Source: a virus. From it: a DNA stretch of 64,000 nt. Position numbers and translations under genes: made by a program. Within the stretch, counting starts at the first letter, position 1. Each line of letters begins with the position of its first letter. Shown piece by piece: positions 41,888 through 48,190 of the stretch. The stretch is taken from the IMG/VR virus record IMGVR_UViG_3300008952_000003, positions 124,001-188,000 of that record, one strand, 5' to 3'. Under the pieces are notes generated by a model that was not told the DNA's origin, did no database searches, and worked only from the letters and a program-made list of their open reading frames with translations.

Positions 41888-42039
41888 TGCAATATAATAC
41901 TTATAAGTTGATCATCGAACTTTTAAATCAAGAGCTTAAAAAAGCAGATAGAATTCCCACGCTTCTTTATCACGAAGAGATTGAAGAGGCAAAAAAAGAT
42001 TTCATAAATCATATAAAAGAACAAAACAAGAGGGGCTGA
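41887..42039 (+). CDS. Small hypothetical helical protein
   Basis: 50 residues (MQYNTYKLIIELLNQELKKA...), ATG overlapping the preceding TGA, charged helices. Coupled translation supports it; function unknown. Confidence 0.5.
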   Translation: MQYNTYKLIIELLNQELKKADRIPTLLYHEEIEEAKKDFINHIKEQNKRG

Positions 42040-42040
42040 T

Positions 42041-42238
42041 GTGACTTATAATACACTTGGCGAAGGCAATATGATATGGACAGTCATCTTTAAGACTCTC
42101 TGTGAGAAACCAGATAGTTGTGTGACTCTCGGGCCACCGTCAAGAACGAGATGCTGGAACCTTGCAAACCAAAAATATAACAAATTGATCGCAATCATAC
42201 CAGGAAATCACGAAGTTTATATTAAAAATAACTCTTGA
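42041..42238 (+). CDS. Small hypothetical protein
   Basis: 65 residues from GTG one base after the previous stop. Short beta-rich sequence with a hydrophobic core (MIWTVIFKTLCE, IAIIPGNHEVYI). The stop coincides with the first early-promoter box, so it probably ends the preceding transcription unit. Confidence 0.45.
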   Translation: MTYNTLGEGNMIWTVIFKTLCEKPDSCVTLGPPSRTRCWNLANQKYNKLIAIIPGNHEVYIKNNS

Positions 42239-42289
42239 CATACTCTTGACAATTTAACACTAGACAAAATCAGAAATAGCGTGTATAAT
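42235..42289 (+). promoter_or_regulatory. Triple-box promoter P1
   Basis: TTGACA 42235, TTGACA 42246, TAGACA 42261, TATAAT 42284. Box starts are 11, 15 and 23 bases apart; the third box sits 17 bases from the -10 and is the working -35. The tRNA gene begins about 14 bases after the -10. Confidence 0.85.
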
Positions 42290-42302
42290 GTATATACATA
42301 AT

Positions 42303-42378
42303 ACGCTAGTAGCTCAGGGGTGAGAGCAGTCGTCTTATATGCGATTGGTCGGTGGTTCAAATCCACCCTAGCGTACCA
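42303..42378 (+). tRNA. tRNA-Ile (anticodon UAU)
   Basis: All arms pair: acceptor ACGCTAG/CTAGCGT (7 bp, 42303-42309 with 42368-42374), D stem GCTC/GAGC, anticodon stem of 5 bp with loop CTTATAT (anticodon TAT), 5-base variable loop, T stem GGTGG/CCACC with loop TTCAAAT. ACCA is encoded at the 3' end. It reads AUA codons, which are frequent in this genome. Confidence 0.93.
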
Positions 42379-42405
42379 TTTAACCCACAACCATAAAGGT
42401 AAATC

Positions 42406-42660
42406 ATGATTAAAACTTGTAAACACTGTGAAATAGAATTCAATGTCAACTCGCGCCAAAAGCGCCTCGTCGGAGGATACATTAATGAGTGTCCAGATTG
42501 CGTCGAGGAGCGAGGTGGTGATAACTCGGAGCCCAAACACTTCGGAGTGACCGGTTCACTCGGTGACGATGTTTCGGTAGTTCGCTTTGATAGTCAAAAG
42601 AAGCGAGATCAATTCCAGAAAGAGTATGGAGAAATTAAAACCCTCAAAGACTTTTTCTAG
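42406..42660 (+). CDS. Small zinc-binding protein
   Basis: 84 residues. KTCKHCEIEF and NECPDCVEE give two CxxC pairs, a treble-clef or zinc-ribbon. The C-terminal VVRFDSQKKRDQFQKEYGEIKTL is helical. Possible nucleic-acid-binding regulator. It shares P1 with the tRNA. Confidence 0.7.
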   Translation: MIKTCKHCEIEFNVNSRQKRLVGGYINECPDCVEERGGDNSEPKHFGVTGSLGDDVSVVRFDSQKKRDQFQKEYGEIKTLKDFF

Positions 42661-42662
42661 TC

Positions 42663-42717
42663 TTGACATTCTCTTGACAATTTAACCATTGACTTAACCT
42701 TGAAAATCATGTATAAT
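42663..42717 (+). promoter_or_regulatory. Triple-box promoter P2
   Basis: TTGACA 42663, TTGACA 42674, TTGACT 42689, TATAAT 42712; same 11/15/23 geometry. Directly after the stop of the preceding gene. Confidence 0.85.
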
Positions 42718-42743
42718 TATTAGAAATCACACAGGAGCCTAAA

Positions 42744-43886
42744 GTGCTAAAATCAAACCTATCTGTAGTACCCTCCGTCATCCCACCACTTCCACAGCAG
42801 TCCGCTATCCAGTGGGATACTTATCTTAAATCGTGCCCCACCCGACCAGCTCGGTGTCCGGTACGCGAACACGCCGGGATCAATGGCGGTATCGCAAAAG
42901 AATATTTAATAGATATTCACTTAATCGTAAAAGACCCTTACTATCAAAATCGCCTTCTCGGTGCCCTTGCGAACAAGATTAGTGAGTTAGCTAACCAACT
43001 CCACACTTGTCCAGAAGGGCTGAAAGTTGGTATCTGTGTGGCTCTTGGGCCCAACGGCGACCTTCTATTACGTTGGGGTAACCACCGACTTCGCGCAACT
43101 AAGCAAAACAATGGAAATAACTTAGCTATCCCTAACATGCCCGTAGGAAAAATCTGGGCTTCAATTTATGACTTTCCAACGTCACAGGTTCGCAAGTGGC
43201 AAGCTGTAGAAAATAACATACACGATGTCTCTAGTCCTGCTACAAAAGACGATAATGTACTTTCTTTGAAGGAAATGGTTGCCGCTGGCGAATTGGATAC
43301 TTCTGCTTCCAAGTTTGTCGATTGCGACGACGAAGAAAAGGATAAGCGTTTAAAGAAGATTATTAAAGAAACGATGCCAAGTTGGTCGACCAAAATTAAA
43401 CGTTTGATTAAGGAGTTTCGTCGCCAAAATACCAATGTTTATCGAGTGGAATCGTATACAGCCCGCGAAATGAAAACTTACTTTAAGAAAAACTGTCCAC
43501 TTCACGGAGAACTTGATTTTAGCTCCTATTCGGAGAGTAATAAGAATATTATTAAGTCCACATTGCCAGATGGTTCAGTTCGTTCGAGCAAGATTGTATT
43601 TACTCATGCTGCCAGCGCAGACCTTGGCGGCGCAATCTTTCAAACTGCCATGCAAAACAAATTTGTTGACGTAGACTGCGACGAAGTTGTCTTAGTAAGT
43701 TGTCATAGCGGCAAGGCTGAAGCTGGTTTGAACTCGACTCGAAAGGACCGAGAAACATTAGTCCGAACTTGGAATTCGGCACTACCAGGCGGTTCTCATA
43801 CAAGGTTGATTGATAGGATCTTCGTACTTCCGCAGACAACAGCGGAAAAGAAAGGTTCTAAGTTTATTTCTAAGAAGCCTCTATAG
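42744..43886 (+). CDS. ParB-like protein, copy 2
   Basis: 380 residues, GTG start with AGGAG. WGNHRLRATKQ corresponds to GVHRCEAA of copy 1 at 21966; ATKDDNVLSLKEMVAAGEL, ETMPSW and VLPQTTAE are also shared. The N-terminal 60 residues differ (SCPTRPARCPVREHAG). The copies are diverged well beyond recent duplication, so each probably has its own DNA target. Copy 2 is under an early-type promoter, copy 1 in the restriction operon. Confidence 0.6.
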   Translation: MLKSNLSVVPSVIPPLPQQSAIQWDTYLKSCPTRPARCPVREHAGINGGIAKEYLIDIHLIVKDPYYQNRLLGALANKISELANQLHTCPEGLKVGICVALGPNGDLLLRWGNHRLRATKQNNGNNLAIPNMPVGKIWASIYDFPTSQVRKWQAVENNIHDVSSPATKDDNVLSLKEMVAAGELDTSASKFVDCDDEEKDKRLKKIIKETMPSWSTKIKRLIKEFRRQNTNVYRVESYTAREMKTYFKKNCPLHGELDFSSYSESNKNIIKSTLPDGSVRSSKIVFTHAASADLGGAIFQTAMQNKFVDVDCDEVVLVSCHSGKAEAGLNSTRKDRETLVRTWNSALPGGSHTRLIDRIFVLPQTTAEKKGSKFISKKPL

Positions 43887-43939
43887 ACTACACTAGTACC
43901 AAGGGGCTGACTCCCCCTAACACCTTTCCATAAGGACTC

Positions 43940-43994
43940 TTGACATTCTCTTGACAATTTAACCATTGACTTTAACTTAAATAACGTGTATAAT
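43940..43994 (+). promoter_or_regulatory. Triple-box promoter P3
   Basis: TTGACA 43940, TTGACA 43951, TTGACT 43966, TATAAT 43989. Transcription should start about 44000-44001, exactly at the structured RNA. Confidence 0.85.
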
Positions 43995-44000
43995 GTATGT

Positions 44001-44091
44001 ATAAATAGGGAGAGAGGCGCGGGTTCAAATCCTGTCACGACCAAGGGACCAGTTGTGAAGTGTTGCTAGGTGGCACGCTCGCCCTATTTAT
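44001..44091 (+). ncRNA. Structured RNA, circularly permuted tRNA-like fold
   Basis: ATAAATAGGG (44001-44010) pairs with CCCTATTTAT (44082-44091), extended by GAG/CTC. Inside lie a T-arm-like hairpin (GCGGG-TTCAAAT-CCTGT, 44019-44035), CACGAC (44036-44041) pairing with GTTGTG (44052-44057), and a GTG/CAC hairpin with an 11-base loop (44060-44076) like a D arm. The order T arm, 3' acceptor strand, linker, 5' acceptor strand, D arm is that of a permuted tRNA or the acceptor half of a two-piece tmRNA. It could be a cis leader of 44123 or a free RNA. Confidence 0.55.
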
Positions 44092-44122
44092 ATCACCAAT
44101 CAATTCAAACCAGGAGCCCAAA

Positions 44123-44287
44123 ATGCTGAACGACCCATCACTTCAAGACCTCATTCAAGAAACCATCGAAGAATATTATAAAGAAGAATATAATTACGGT
44201 TTAGATTATGACGAAATGCCAGAAGATTTAGAGGGCGAATGCCCCGAGTGGATTAAGGAACAACTTGATGACGACATCCCATTTTAA
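44123..44287 (+). CDS. Small acidic protein
   Basis: 54 residues (MLNDPSLQDLIQETIEEYYKEEY...), nearly a third Asp/Glu, starting after CAGGAG at ATG 44123. Acidic DNA-mimic proteins are common among early anti-restriction genes, but this is only a suggestion. Overlaps the next gene. Confidence 0.6.
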   Translation: MLNDPSLQDLIQETIEEYYKEEYNYGLDYDEMPEDLEGECPEWIKEQLDDDIPF

Positions 44288-44513
44288 ACAAGGAACACAA
44301 ACAACACTGAAGCCCAATAAAGGGGCATCACAGCGGACCCGAAATCGTATTCGCGAAAAGGGTCCGTCTTTTATTGTCGAGCTTGAGGCGACAATGTTAA
44401 CCAACACAGCCTCTTCAATTGATGGGAAAATTTGTGTTTGCTTTCGACAAATCGATGGTGATTGGTCGGGTTGGCTCCCCGTCGACGAGATTCACGCAAT
44501 AACTTCACTATGA
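44265..44513 (+). CDS. Small hypothetical protein
   Basis: 82 residues; basic N-terminal half (KPNKGASQRTRNRIREKG), then a beta-rich half (SFIVELEATML, ICVCFRQIDGDWSGWLP). It overlaps its neighbours on both sides (ATGA at the end). ATG 44268 is an alternative start. Confidence 0.55.
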   Translation: MMTTSHFKQGTQTTLKPNKGASQRTRNRIREKGPSFIVELEATMLTNTASSIDGKICVCFRQIDGDWSGWLPVDEIHAITSL

Positions 44514-44524
44514 GAGAGAGCAGC

Positions 44525-44749
44525 ATGAAAAGACAATACTTCGAGCCAGGGCAAATTGTTCAGCTAGACCGCCCAGAATTGGGCGAGCGCGATACGTGGA
44601 GATTTATTGTTCTATCTTCGGGTCACAGTCGGTCGCGTCCACCTGGCCGATATTCTCTTTATTGCATTCGCGCCCCATCTTATCGTAAAGCAGACCTCAA
44701 TACCATTCAGTATGTATCTGGTTGCAGCCTGCGAATAACGGAGGACTAA
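44525..44749 (+). CDS. SH3-like array paralogue 1
   Basis: 74 residues. FEPGQIVQL, then WRFIVLSS, PPGRYSLYCI and a final strand CSLRITED define the family pattern used below: an N-terminal 'xPGxIV', a central 'W.IVL', an aromatic strand and a closing strand. The layout fits a small beta barrel. GAGAG before ATG 44525 decides the start over ATG 44510. Function unknown. Confidence 0.7.
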   Translation: MKRQYFEPGQIVQLDRPELGERDTWRFIVLSSGHSRSRPPGRYSLYCIRAPSYRKADLNTIQYVSGCSLRITED

Positions 44750-44752
44750 TAA

Positions 44753-44974
44753 GTGAAGTTTAAATCATCAGATTTTAGCAAGGGTCAATTTTATAAGTTG
44801 AAGACCCAATCCTTTATTATCTTGGATAAGGAATCAATAAGTGGGTGGTTCGACCGCATCTCTGTGTACTTTGTCACGTGCAGAAACAAGCAGTTAAGAG
44901 GAAAGAAAAAAGAATTTACCAGTGGTGGTTTTGAAATTTACTTAAACAAGCTTTGCTCCAGCGAACATAAATAA
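44753..44974 (+). CDS. SH3-like array paralogue 2
   Basis: 73 residues, GTG start three bases after the previous stop. FSKGQFYKL and SFIILDKES fit the family; the closing part (GFEIYLNKL) is more basic than in other members. Its last codons form one arm of the 23-bp inverted repeat. Confidence 0.65.
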   Translation: MKFKSSDFSKGQFYKLKTQSFIILDKESISGWFDRISVYFVTCRNKQLRGKKKEFTSGGFEIYLNKLCSSEHK

Positions 44975-45199
44975 AATGACCGAGGAGGTTACATAACTTG
45001 AAAGCGTAGCCCGTTGCTATATAGGGCTACCTCTTGATTCTAAGGGTTGGCGACAGCGCTGCTTCAGGCGCGGCGCATTATGAGCCTTCTATCTCCATTA
45101 TCAAGGGGGCGCGCGCGAAGCGTCAACAAACAATTTATGTAGATAGGAAGCCGGATATCCGAGCAAAACGGCATCGACCTCCTCGGTCATTTTATTTAT
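44967..45199 (+). ncRNA. Structured RNA closed by a 23-bp perfect stem
   Basis: Bases 44967-44989 are perfectly complementary to 45177-45199. Between them lie hairpins GTAGCCC/GGGCTAC (45006-45030) and GCGCTGC/GCGGCGC (45056-45076), a long-range helix CCTCTTGAT/ATCAAGGGG (45030-45038 with 45100-45108) and GCCTTCTATCT (45084-45094) pairing with GATAGGAAGC-type bases (45139-45152), which crosses the former and makes a pseudoknot. No open frame of note occurs inside. The GC-rich core and pseudoknot suggest a functional RNA. Unrecognised class. Confidence 0.65.
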
Positions 45200-45206
45200 A
45201 ATTCTC

Positions 45207-45261
45207 TTGACATTCTCTTGACAATTTAGTTCTTTACTTTCTCTCTAAAAGCGCGTATAAT
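45207..45261 (+). promoter_or_regulatory. Triple-box promoter P4
   Basis: TTGACA 45207, TTGACA 45218, TTTACT 45233, TATAAT 45256. Drives the four-gene paralogue block from 45288. Confidence 0.85.
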
Positions 45262-45287
45262 GTAAGTATACAAAAGAGAGTTGTGCC

Positions 45288-45536
45288 ATGCTAGACATCA
45301 ATAACTTAAAGTCAGGGCAAATGGTGAGATACTCCTCAAAGATCTTTGATTCTGAGAAATCGGTAGAGTCTTTGTGGATATTGCTAGAGGAAGAACTCGG
45401 AGCCCATCCGCTGGGCCGCGCGTTCAAACTGTATCAAATATATGATAGTCAAAACTATGTCGACCCCCAGTACATAACAGTTACTTACATTTTTAACTCA
45501 CTCAACGCTAAAGATTTCACGCTGGAGGTGCCATGA
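45288..45536 (+). CDS. SH3-like array paralogue 3
   Basis: 82 residues: LKSGQMVRYS, LWILLEEELG, FKLYQIYDSQ, YIFNSL. Its closest relative is the next gene, with which it shares most of these phrases; ATGA overlap between them. Confidence 0.72.
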   Translation: MLDINNLKSGQMVRYSSKIFDSEKSVESLWILLEEELGAHPLGRAFKLYQIYDSQNYVDPQYITVTYIFNSLNAKDFTLEVP

Positions 45537-45793
45537 TAGATATCAATAGCTTAAAGTCAGGGCAAATGTTAAGATATTCCGTAAAATTGTATGCATCGCA
45601 GGAACACGTTGAATCTTTGTGGATATTGCTGGGGGAAAGTAAAGCGCATGCGTTCTGCCGCCCCGGAGAAAGATTGTTCAAAATGTATCAAATATATGAT
45701 AGCCACAATGACCTTTTCATCTTGCGTAATCGACCAACCGATTACATTTTTAACTCAAGTACCATTAAGAATTTTGTATTGGAGCCGGCATGA
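45533..45793 (+). CDS. SH3-like array paralogue 4
   Basis: 86 residues: LKSGQMLRYS, LWILLGES, FKMYQIYDSH, YIFNSSTIKNFVLEP. A clear recent duplicate of paralogue 3 with a longer central loop. Confidence 0.72.
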   Translation: MIDINSLKSGQMLRYSVKLYASQEHVESLWILLGESKAHAFCRPGERLFKMYQIYDSHNDLFILRNRPTDYIFNSSTIKNFVLEPA

Positions 45794-46002
45794 AAGATGA
45801 GCTTAAAGCAGGACAATTAAGAACTGTTCCACGTGGTGGGCTTGAGGGCGCAGTGGTTATTCTTTTGGATATACAGGAACACGCAAGAGTGTTGACCCCC
45901 AAGAATCAGATTTGGAACTCGATTATCGTCTTTTCACCCAGTCCATACTGGGAGCCTGGCGAGAAAATAGGTCTTCGTGGCATAGATTTGATGAACTGGT
46001 GA
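45790..46002 (+). CDS. SH3-like array paralogue 5
   Basis: 70 residues: LKAGQLRTV, AVVILLDIQE, WEPGEKIGLRGIDLMNW. Overlaps the previous gene by four bases (ATGA). Lacks the usual charged loop after the first strand. Confidence 0.68.
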   Translation: MKDELKAGQLRTVPRGGLEGAVVILLDIQEHARVLTPKNQIWNSIIVFSPSPYWEPGEKIGLRGIDLMNW

Positions 46003-46005
46003 GTT

Positions 46006-46239
46006 ATGGATTTCGAACCCGGCCAAGTCCTGAATCTATATAGTGGCTACGAGCAGAGCGCTGAAGAGGAGCTATTGTCATCCAGTATAATCGTGGAAGT
46101 TCGAGAGCACTCCCTGCTTCTGTTTAAATTTTATACTAGATTTCCAGACCCAACAGAGGGCGCCCTCGTACTTCAAGCTAAAGAATATATAGAAGAAGAG
46201 TGGGATAATAAATATTTCTATTGGAGAATAGAAAGTTAA
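46006..46239 (+). CDS. SH3-like array paralogue 6
   Basis: 77 residues: FEPGQVLNL, SSIIVEVREHS, LLFKFYTRF, YWRIES. More acidic than its neighbours. Last member of the P4 block; P5 begins seven bases after its stop. Confidence 0.68.
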   Translation: MDFEPGQVLNLYSGYEQSAEEELLSSSIIVEVREHSLLLFKFYTRFPDPTEGALVLQAKEYIEEEWDNKYFYWRIES

Positions 46240-46245
46240 TTCTTC

Positions 46246-46300
46246 TTGACATTCTCTTGACAATTTAGTTCTTTACTTTCTCTTCGAAAGCGTGTATAAT
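46246..46300 (+). promoter_or_regulatory. Triple-box promoter P5
   Basis: TTGACA 46246, TTGACA 46257, TTTACT 46272, TATAAT 46295. From 46287 to the ATG (46328) its 42 bases are identical to 49458-49499 at P8. Confidence 0.85.
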
Positions 46301-46325
46301 GTATATATAGAATGGAGTTTACCCT

Positions 46326-46928
46326 ATGTCAGAACAAGCCAAAAGACTAGATGCCTTCCTGAACAACAACAGTATTTCTGCCTCTGAACGCTCTTTTGGG
46401 GCCTCCCTAAAAAAGAGTGTTACAAACTACGGAAAGATGACAGAGCGCCAGTGGAGTGCTTTTCAGCGCATGGAGGCGCGCCATAGCCCCGAAGTCAAGG
46501 CCGCTCGAAAACAATGGGAGCAAGACTGGACCGAGGAGAAGGCCAAGAATCTCCGAACCGCCGCCGAATACTATCTATGTAATCCTCCATACTTCGGAGA
46601 GGCAGCCCGAACAATTATCGCAGACCCCACCTACATTCCAAGTCAAAAATTGTATCATAAGATGGTAGAGAATAAGTATGTTCAGAAGGTTTTAACGACA
46701 CTCGCCACAGAGCCGCTCTATCCAGTTGGCAGTCTTGTCCAGGTCAGAAAGACCGCCAGAGAATATGCGTACAAGCTCCGCGACCGCCAGGCGCTAGTTG
46801 TAATGAATGACGGCGTAGTCAAGTCAGCCGCCAAGGGCGCCCGAACTTACACAATTCTTCCATTCGGAGAATCAGGCACCATCACCATCGAAGAACGCTG
46901 GCTCAAGAGAGCCCCGAGGGCTAAATGA
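46326..46928 (+). CDS. Hypothetical cytosolic protein
   Basis: 200 residues, GGAG before ATG. The first 140 residues are helical and charged (MTERQWSAFQRMEARH...), and the end (YPVGSLVQVRKTAREYAYKLRDRQALVVMND...TITIEERWLKR) is beta-rich and resembles the array proteins' 'GxLV...ALVV' layout, so it may be a helical domain fused to an array-like barrel. ATGA overlap with the next paralogue. Confidence 0.65.
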   Translation: MSEQAKRLDAFLNNNSISASERSFGASLKKSVTNYGKMTERQWSAFQRMEARHSPEVKAARKQWEQDWTEEKAKNLRTAAEYYLCNPPYFGEAARTIIADPTYIPSQKLYHKMVENKYVQKVLTTLATEPLYPVGSLVQVRKTAREYAYKLRDRQALVVMNDGVVKSAAKGARTYTILPFGESGTITIEERWLKRAPRAK

Positions 46929-47182
46929 GCACCCATCTATCCCCGAATCCGGGAGATATCCTTGAGGAGAACTGCCCCAGAAGTGATTTCAGGGCAAGAT
47001 ATATTGTTTTATCTATTATCCAAGATAAGCATGCCCCTACTCATGGAAATTCTTACAAGTTGTACACCTTGTTTGTCGAGTCTCCGTGCCCATCGGATAG
47101 GGATTTGCAGGGTACAATCGACACCGTATACAATCTGGAAATAAACAACACCGACCACGACGAATGGCGTATCATCTCTTGA
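46925..47182 (+). CDS. SH3-like array paralogue 7
   Basis: 85 residues: PNPGDILEE, ARYIVLSIIQ, YKLYTLFVES, EWRIIS. The only single copy between the two blocks, coupled to the 46326 gene. P6 overlaps its stop codon. Confidence 0.7.
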   Translation: MSTHLSPNPGDILEENCPRSDFRARYIVLSIIQDKHAPTHGNSYKLYTLFVESPCPSDRDLQGTIDTVYNLEINNTDHDEWRIIS

Positions 47183-47233
47183 CATTCTCTTGACAACTTT
47201 TCTCTTTACTTTCTCTTGAAAAGCGTGTATAAT
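47179..47233 (+). promoter_or_regulatory. Triple-box promoter P6
   Basis: TTGACA 47179, TTGACA 47190, TTTACT 47205, TATAAT 47228. Confidence 0.85.
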
Positions 47234-47281
47234 GTATATGTAAGTTAGAGATTCGCCTACAAACTTTTTGGAGCTATCACA

Positions 47282-48076
47282 ATGGCATACACAAGAAACT
47301 ACAAAAGAACCGTCCGATGCTCATACTGCGGAGATTCCGGTCACAACCGCTCATCATGCTCAAACCTGAAAGAGCATATTGAAAAACTACGCGCCGAACA
47401 CGGCGACGAGCATTATACCGTTCGAGTCCATGACCGCAAGAAAGCAAAACGGAAGGCCAGCGGAAAGAGTCGCAAGTGTTCATACTGCGACGAAGGCGGC
47501 CACAACCGCGCAACCTGTTCGCACTTGAAAGAGCACATGGCTGAAACCAGAGCTAAAAACTCTGAATTCAGGAAGGCTGTTTATAGGCACCTGTGCCGCC
47601 TGGGAATAGGCGTTGGGGCCATAGTTTCGAGCGACACCCACCAGAATCGTATCGATCCAGACAACTTTGAGAGTGCGCGCTACCGAGTTCCGCAGATTGT
47701 AACAGATATAAATTGGCTCGGAATCAACGTATGGAACCGCGAAGTTTGGTATTTTGACAGTTCCTCCTCGGGCCACACTGGCGACCGCCCAGCACCTCTT
47801 TTCGTCGTTCCTATGGGGAACCTCGGCGCCTACAACTGGAAGAATGTAATGGGCTACCCGTTCGATGAGGAGCTTTTAAAGCTGTTTTTGAACGAGCGTC
47901 TTTTGGGAGAGCTAAAGGACGGCTCTCACTGGCGTGCTAATGAGAAGGAAAACCACTTCTTAACTATTGAATCACCCGTTCCGCCCACTGCCCCACCTAA
48001 AGGCTGGTTTAGTTCCAAGGACAAGAAAATTAAAGAGATTTACAAGCGCCGAAAGAGTTGGCAAGGGGCTTTATAA
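47282..48076 (+). CDS. Double zinc-knuckle protein
   Basis: 264 residues. Two CCHC-like knuckles, RCSYCGDSGHNRSSCSNLKEH (residues 13-33) and KCSYCDEGGHNRATCSHLKEH (about 65-85), are separated by a basic linker (HDRKKAKRKASGKSRK). The remaining 170 residues are unmatched, aromatic-rich and end basic. Knuckles of this sort bind single-stranded RNA or DNA, so an RNA-binding regulator acting on the nearby structured RNAs is a possibility. GGAG before the ATG. Confidence 0.75.
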   Translation: MAYTRNYKRTVRCSYCGDSGHNRSSCSNLKEHIEKLRAEHGDEHYTVRVHDRKKAKRKASGKSRKCSYCDEGGHNRATCSHLKEHMAETRAKNSEFRKAVYRHLCRLGIGVGAIVSSDTHQNRIDPDNFESARYRVPQIVTDINWLGINVWNREVWYFDSSSSGHTGDRPAPLFVVPMGNLGAYNWKNVMGYPFDEELLKLFLNERLLGELKDGSHWRANEKENHFLTIESPVPPTAPPKGWFSSKDKKIKEIYKRRKSWQGAL

Positions 48077-48090
48077 GCCCTTTATCACTC

Positions 48091-48145
48091 TTGACATTCT
48101 CTTTACAATTAAAGTATTGATTTATGTTCTAAAAGCGTGTATAAT
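48091..48145 (+). promoter_or_regulatory. Triple-box promoter P7
   Basis: TTGACA 48091, TTTACA 48102, TTGATT 48117, TATAAT 48140. Confidence 0.82.
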
Positions 48146-48190
48146 GTATATATAAGTTAGAGAAACAACACAACAACCTGGAGACTTAAT

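Noticed and set aside
42217-42540. Minus-strand frame over the tRNA and zinc gene
   Set aside because: It includes the tRNA and promoter region in antisense, has no ribosome site, and conflicts with the all-plus layout.
44967-45199. CRISPR array or transposon inverted repeat
   Set aside because: The inverted repeat is single, encloses structured non-coding bases and no transposase; there are no spaced direct repeats.
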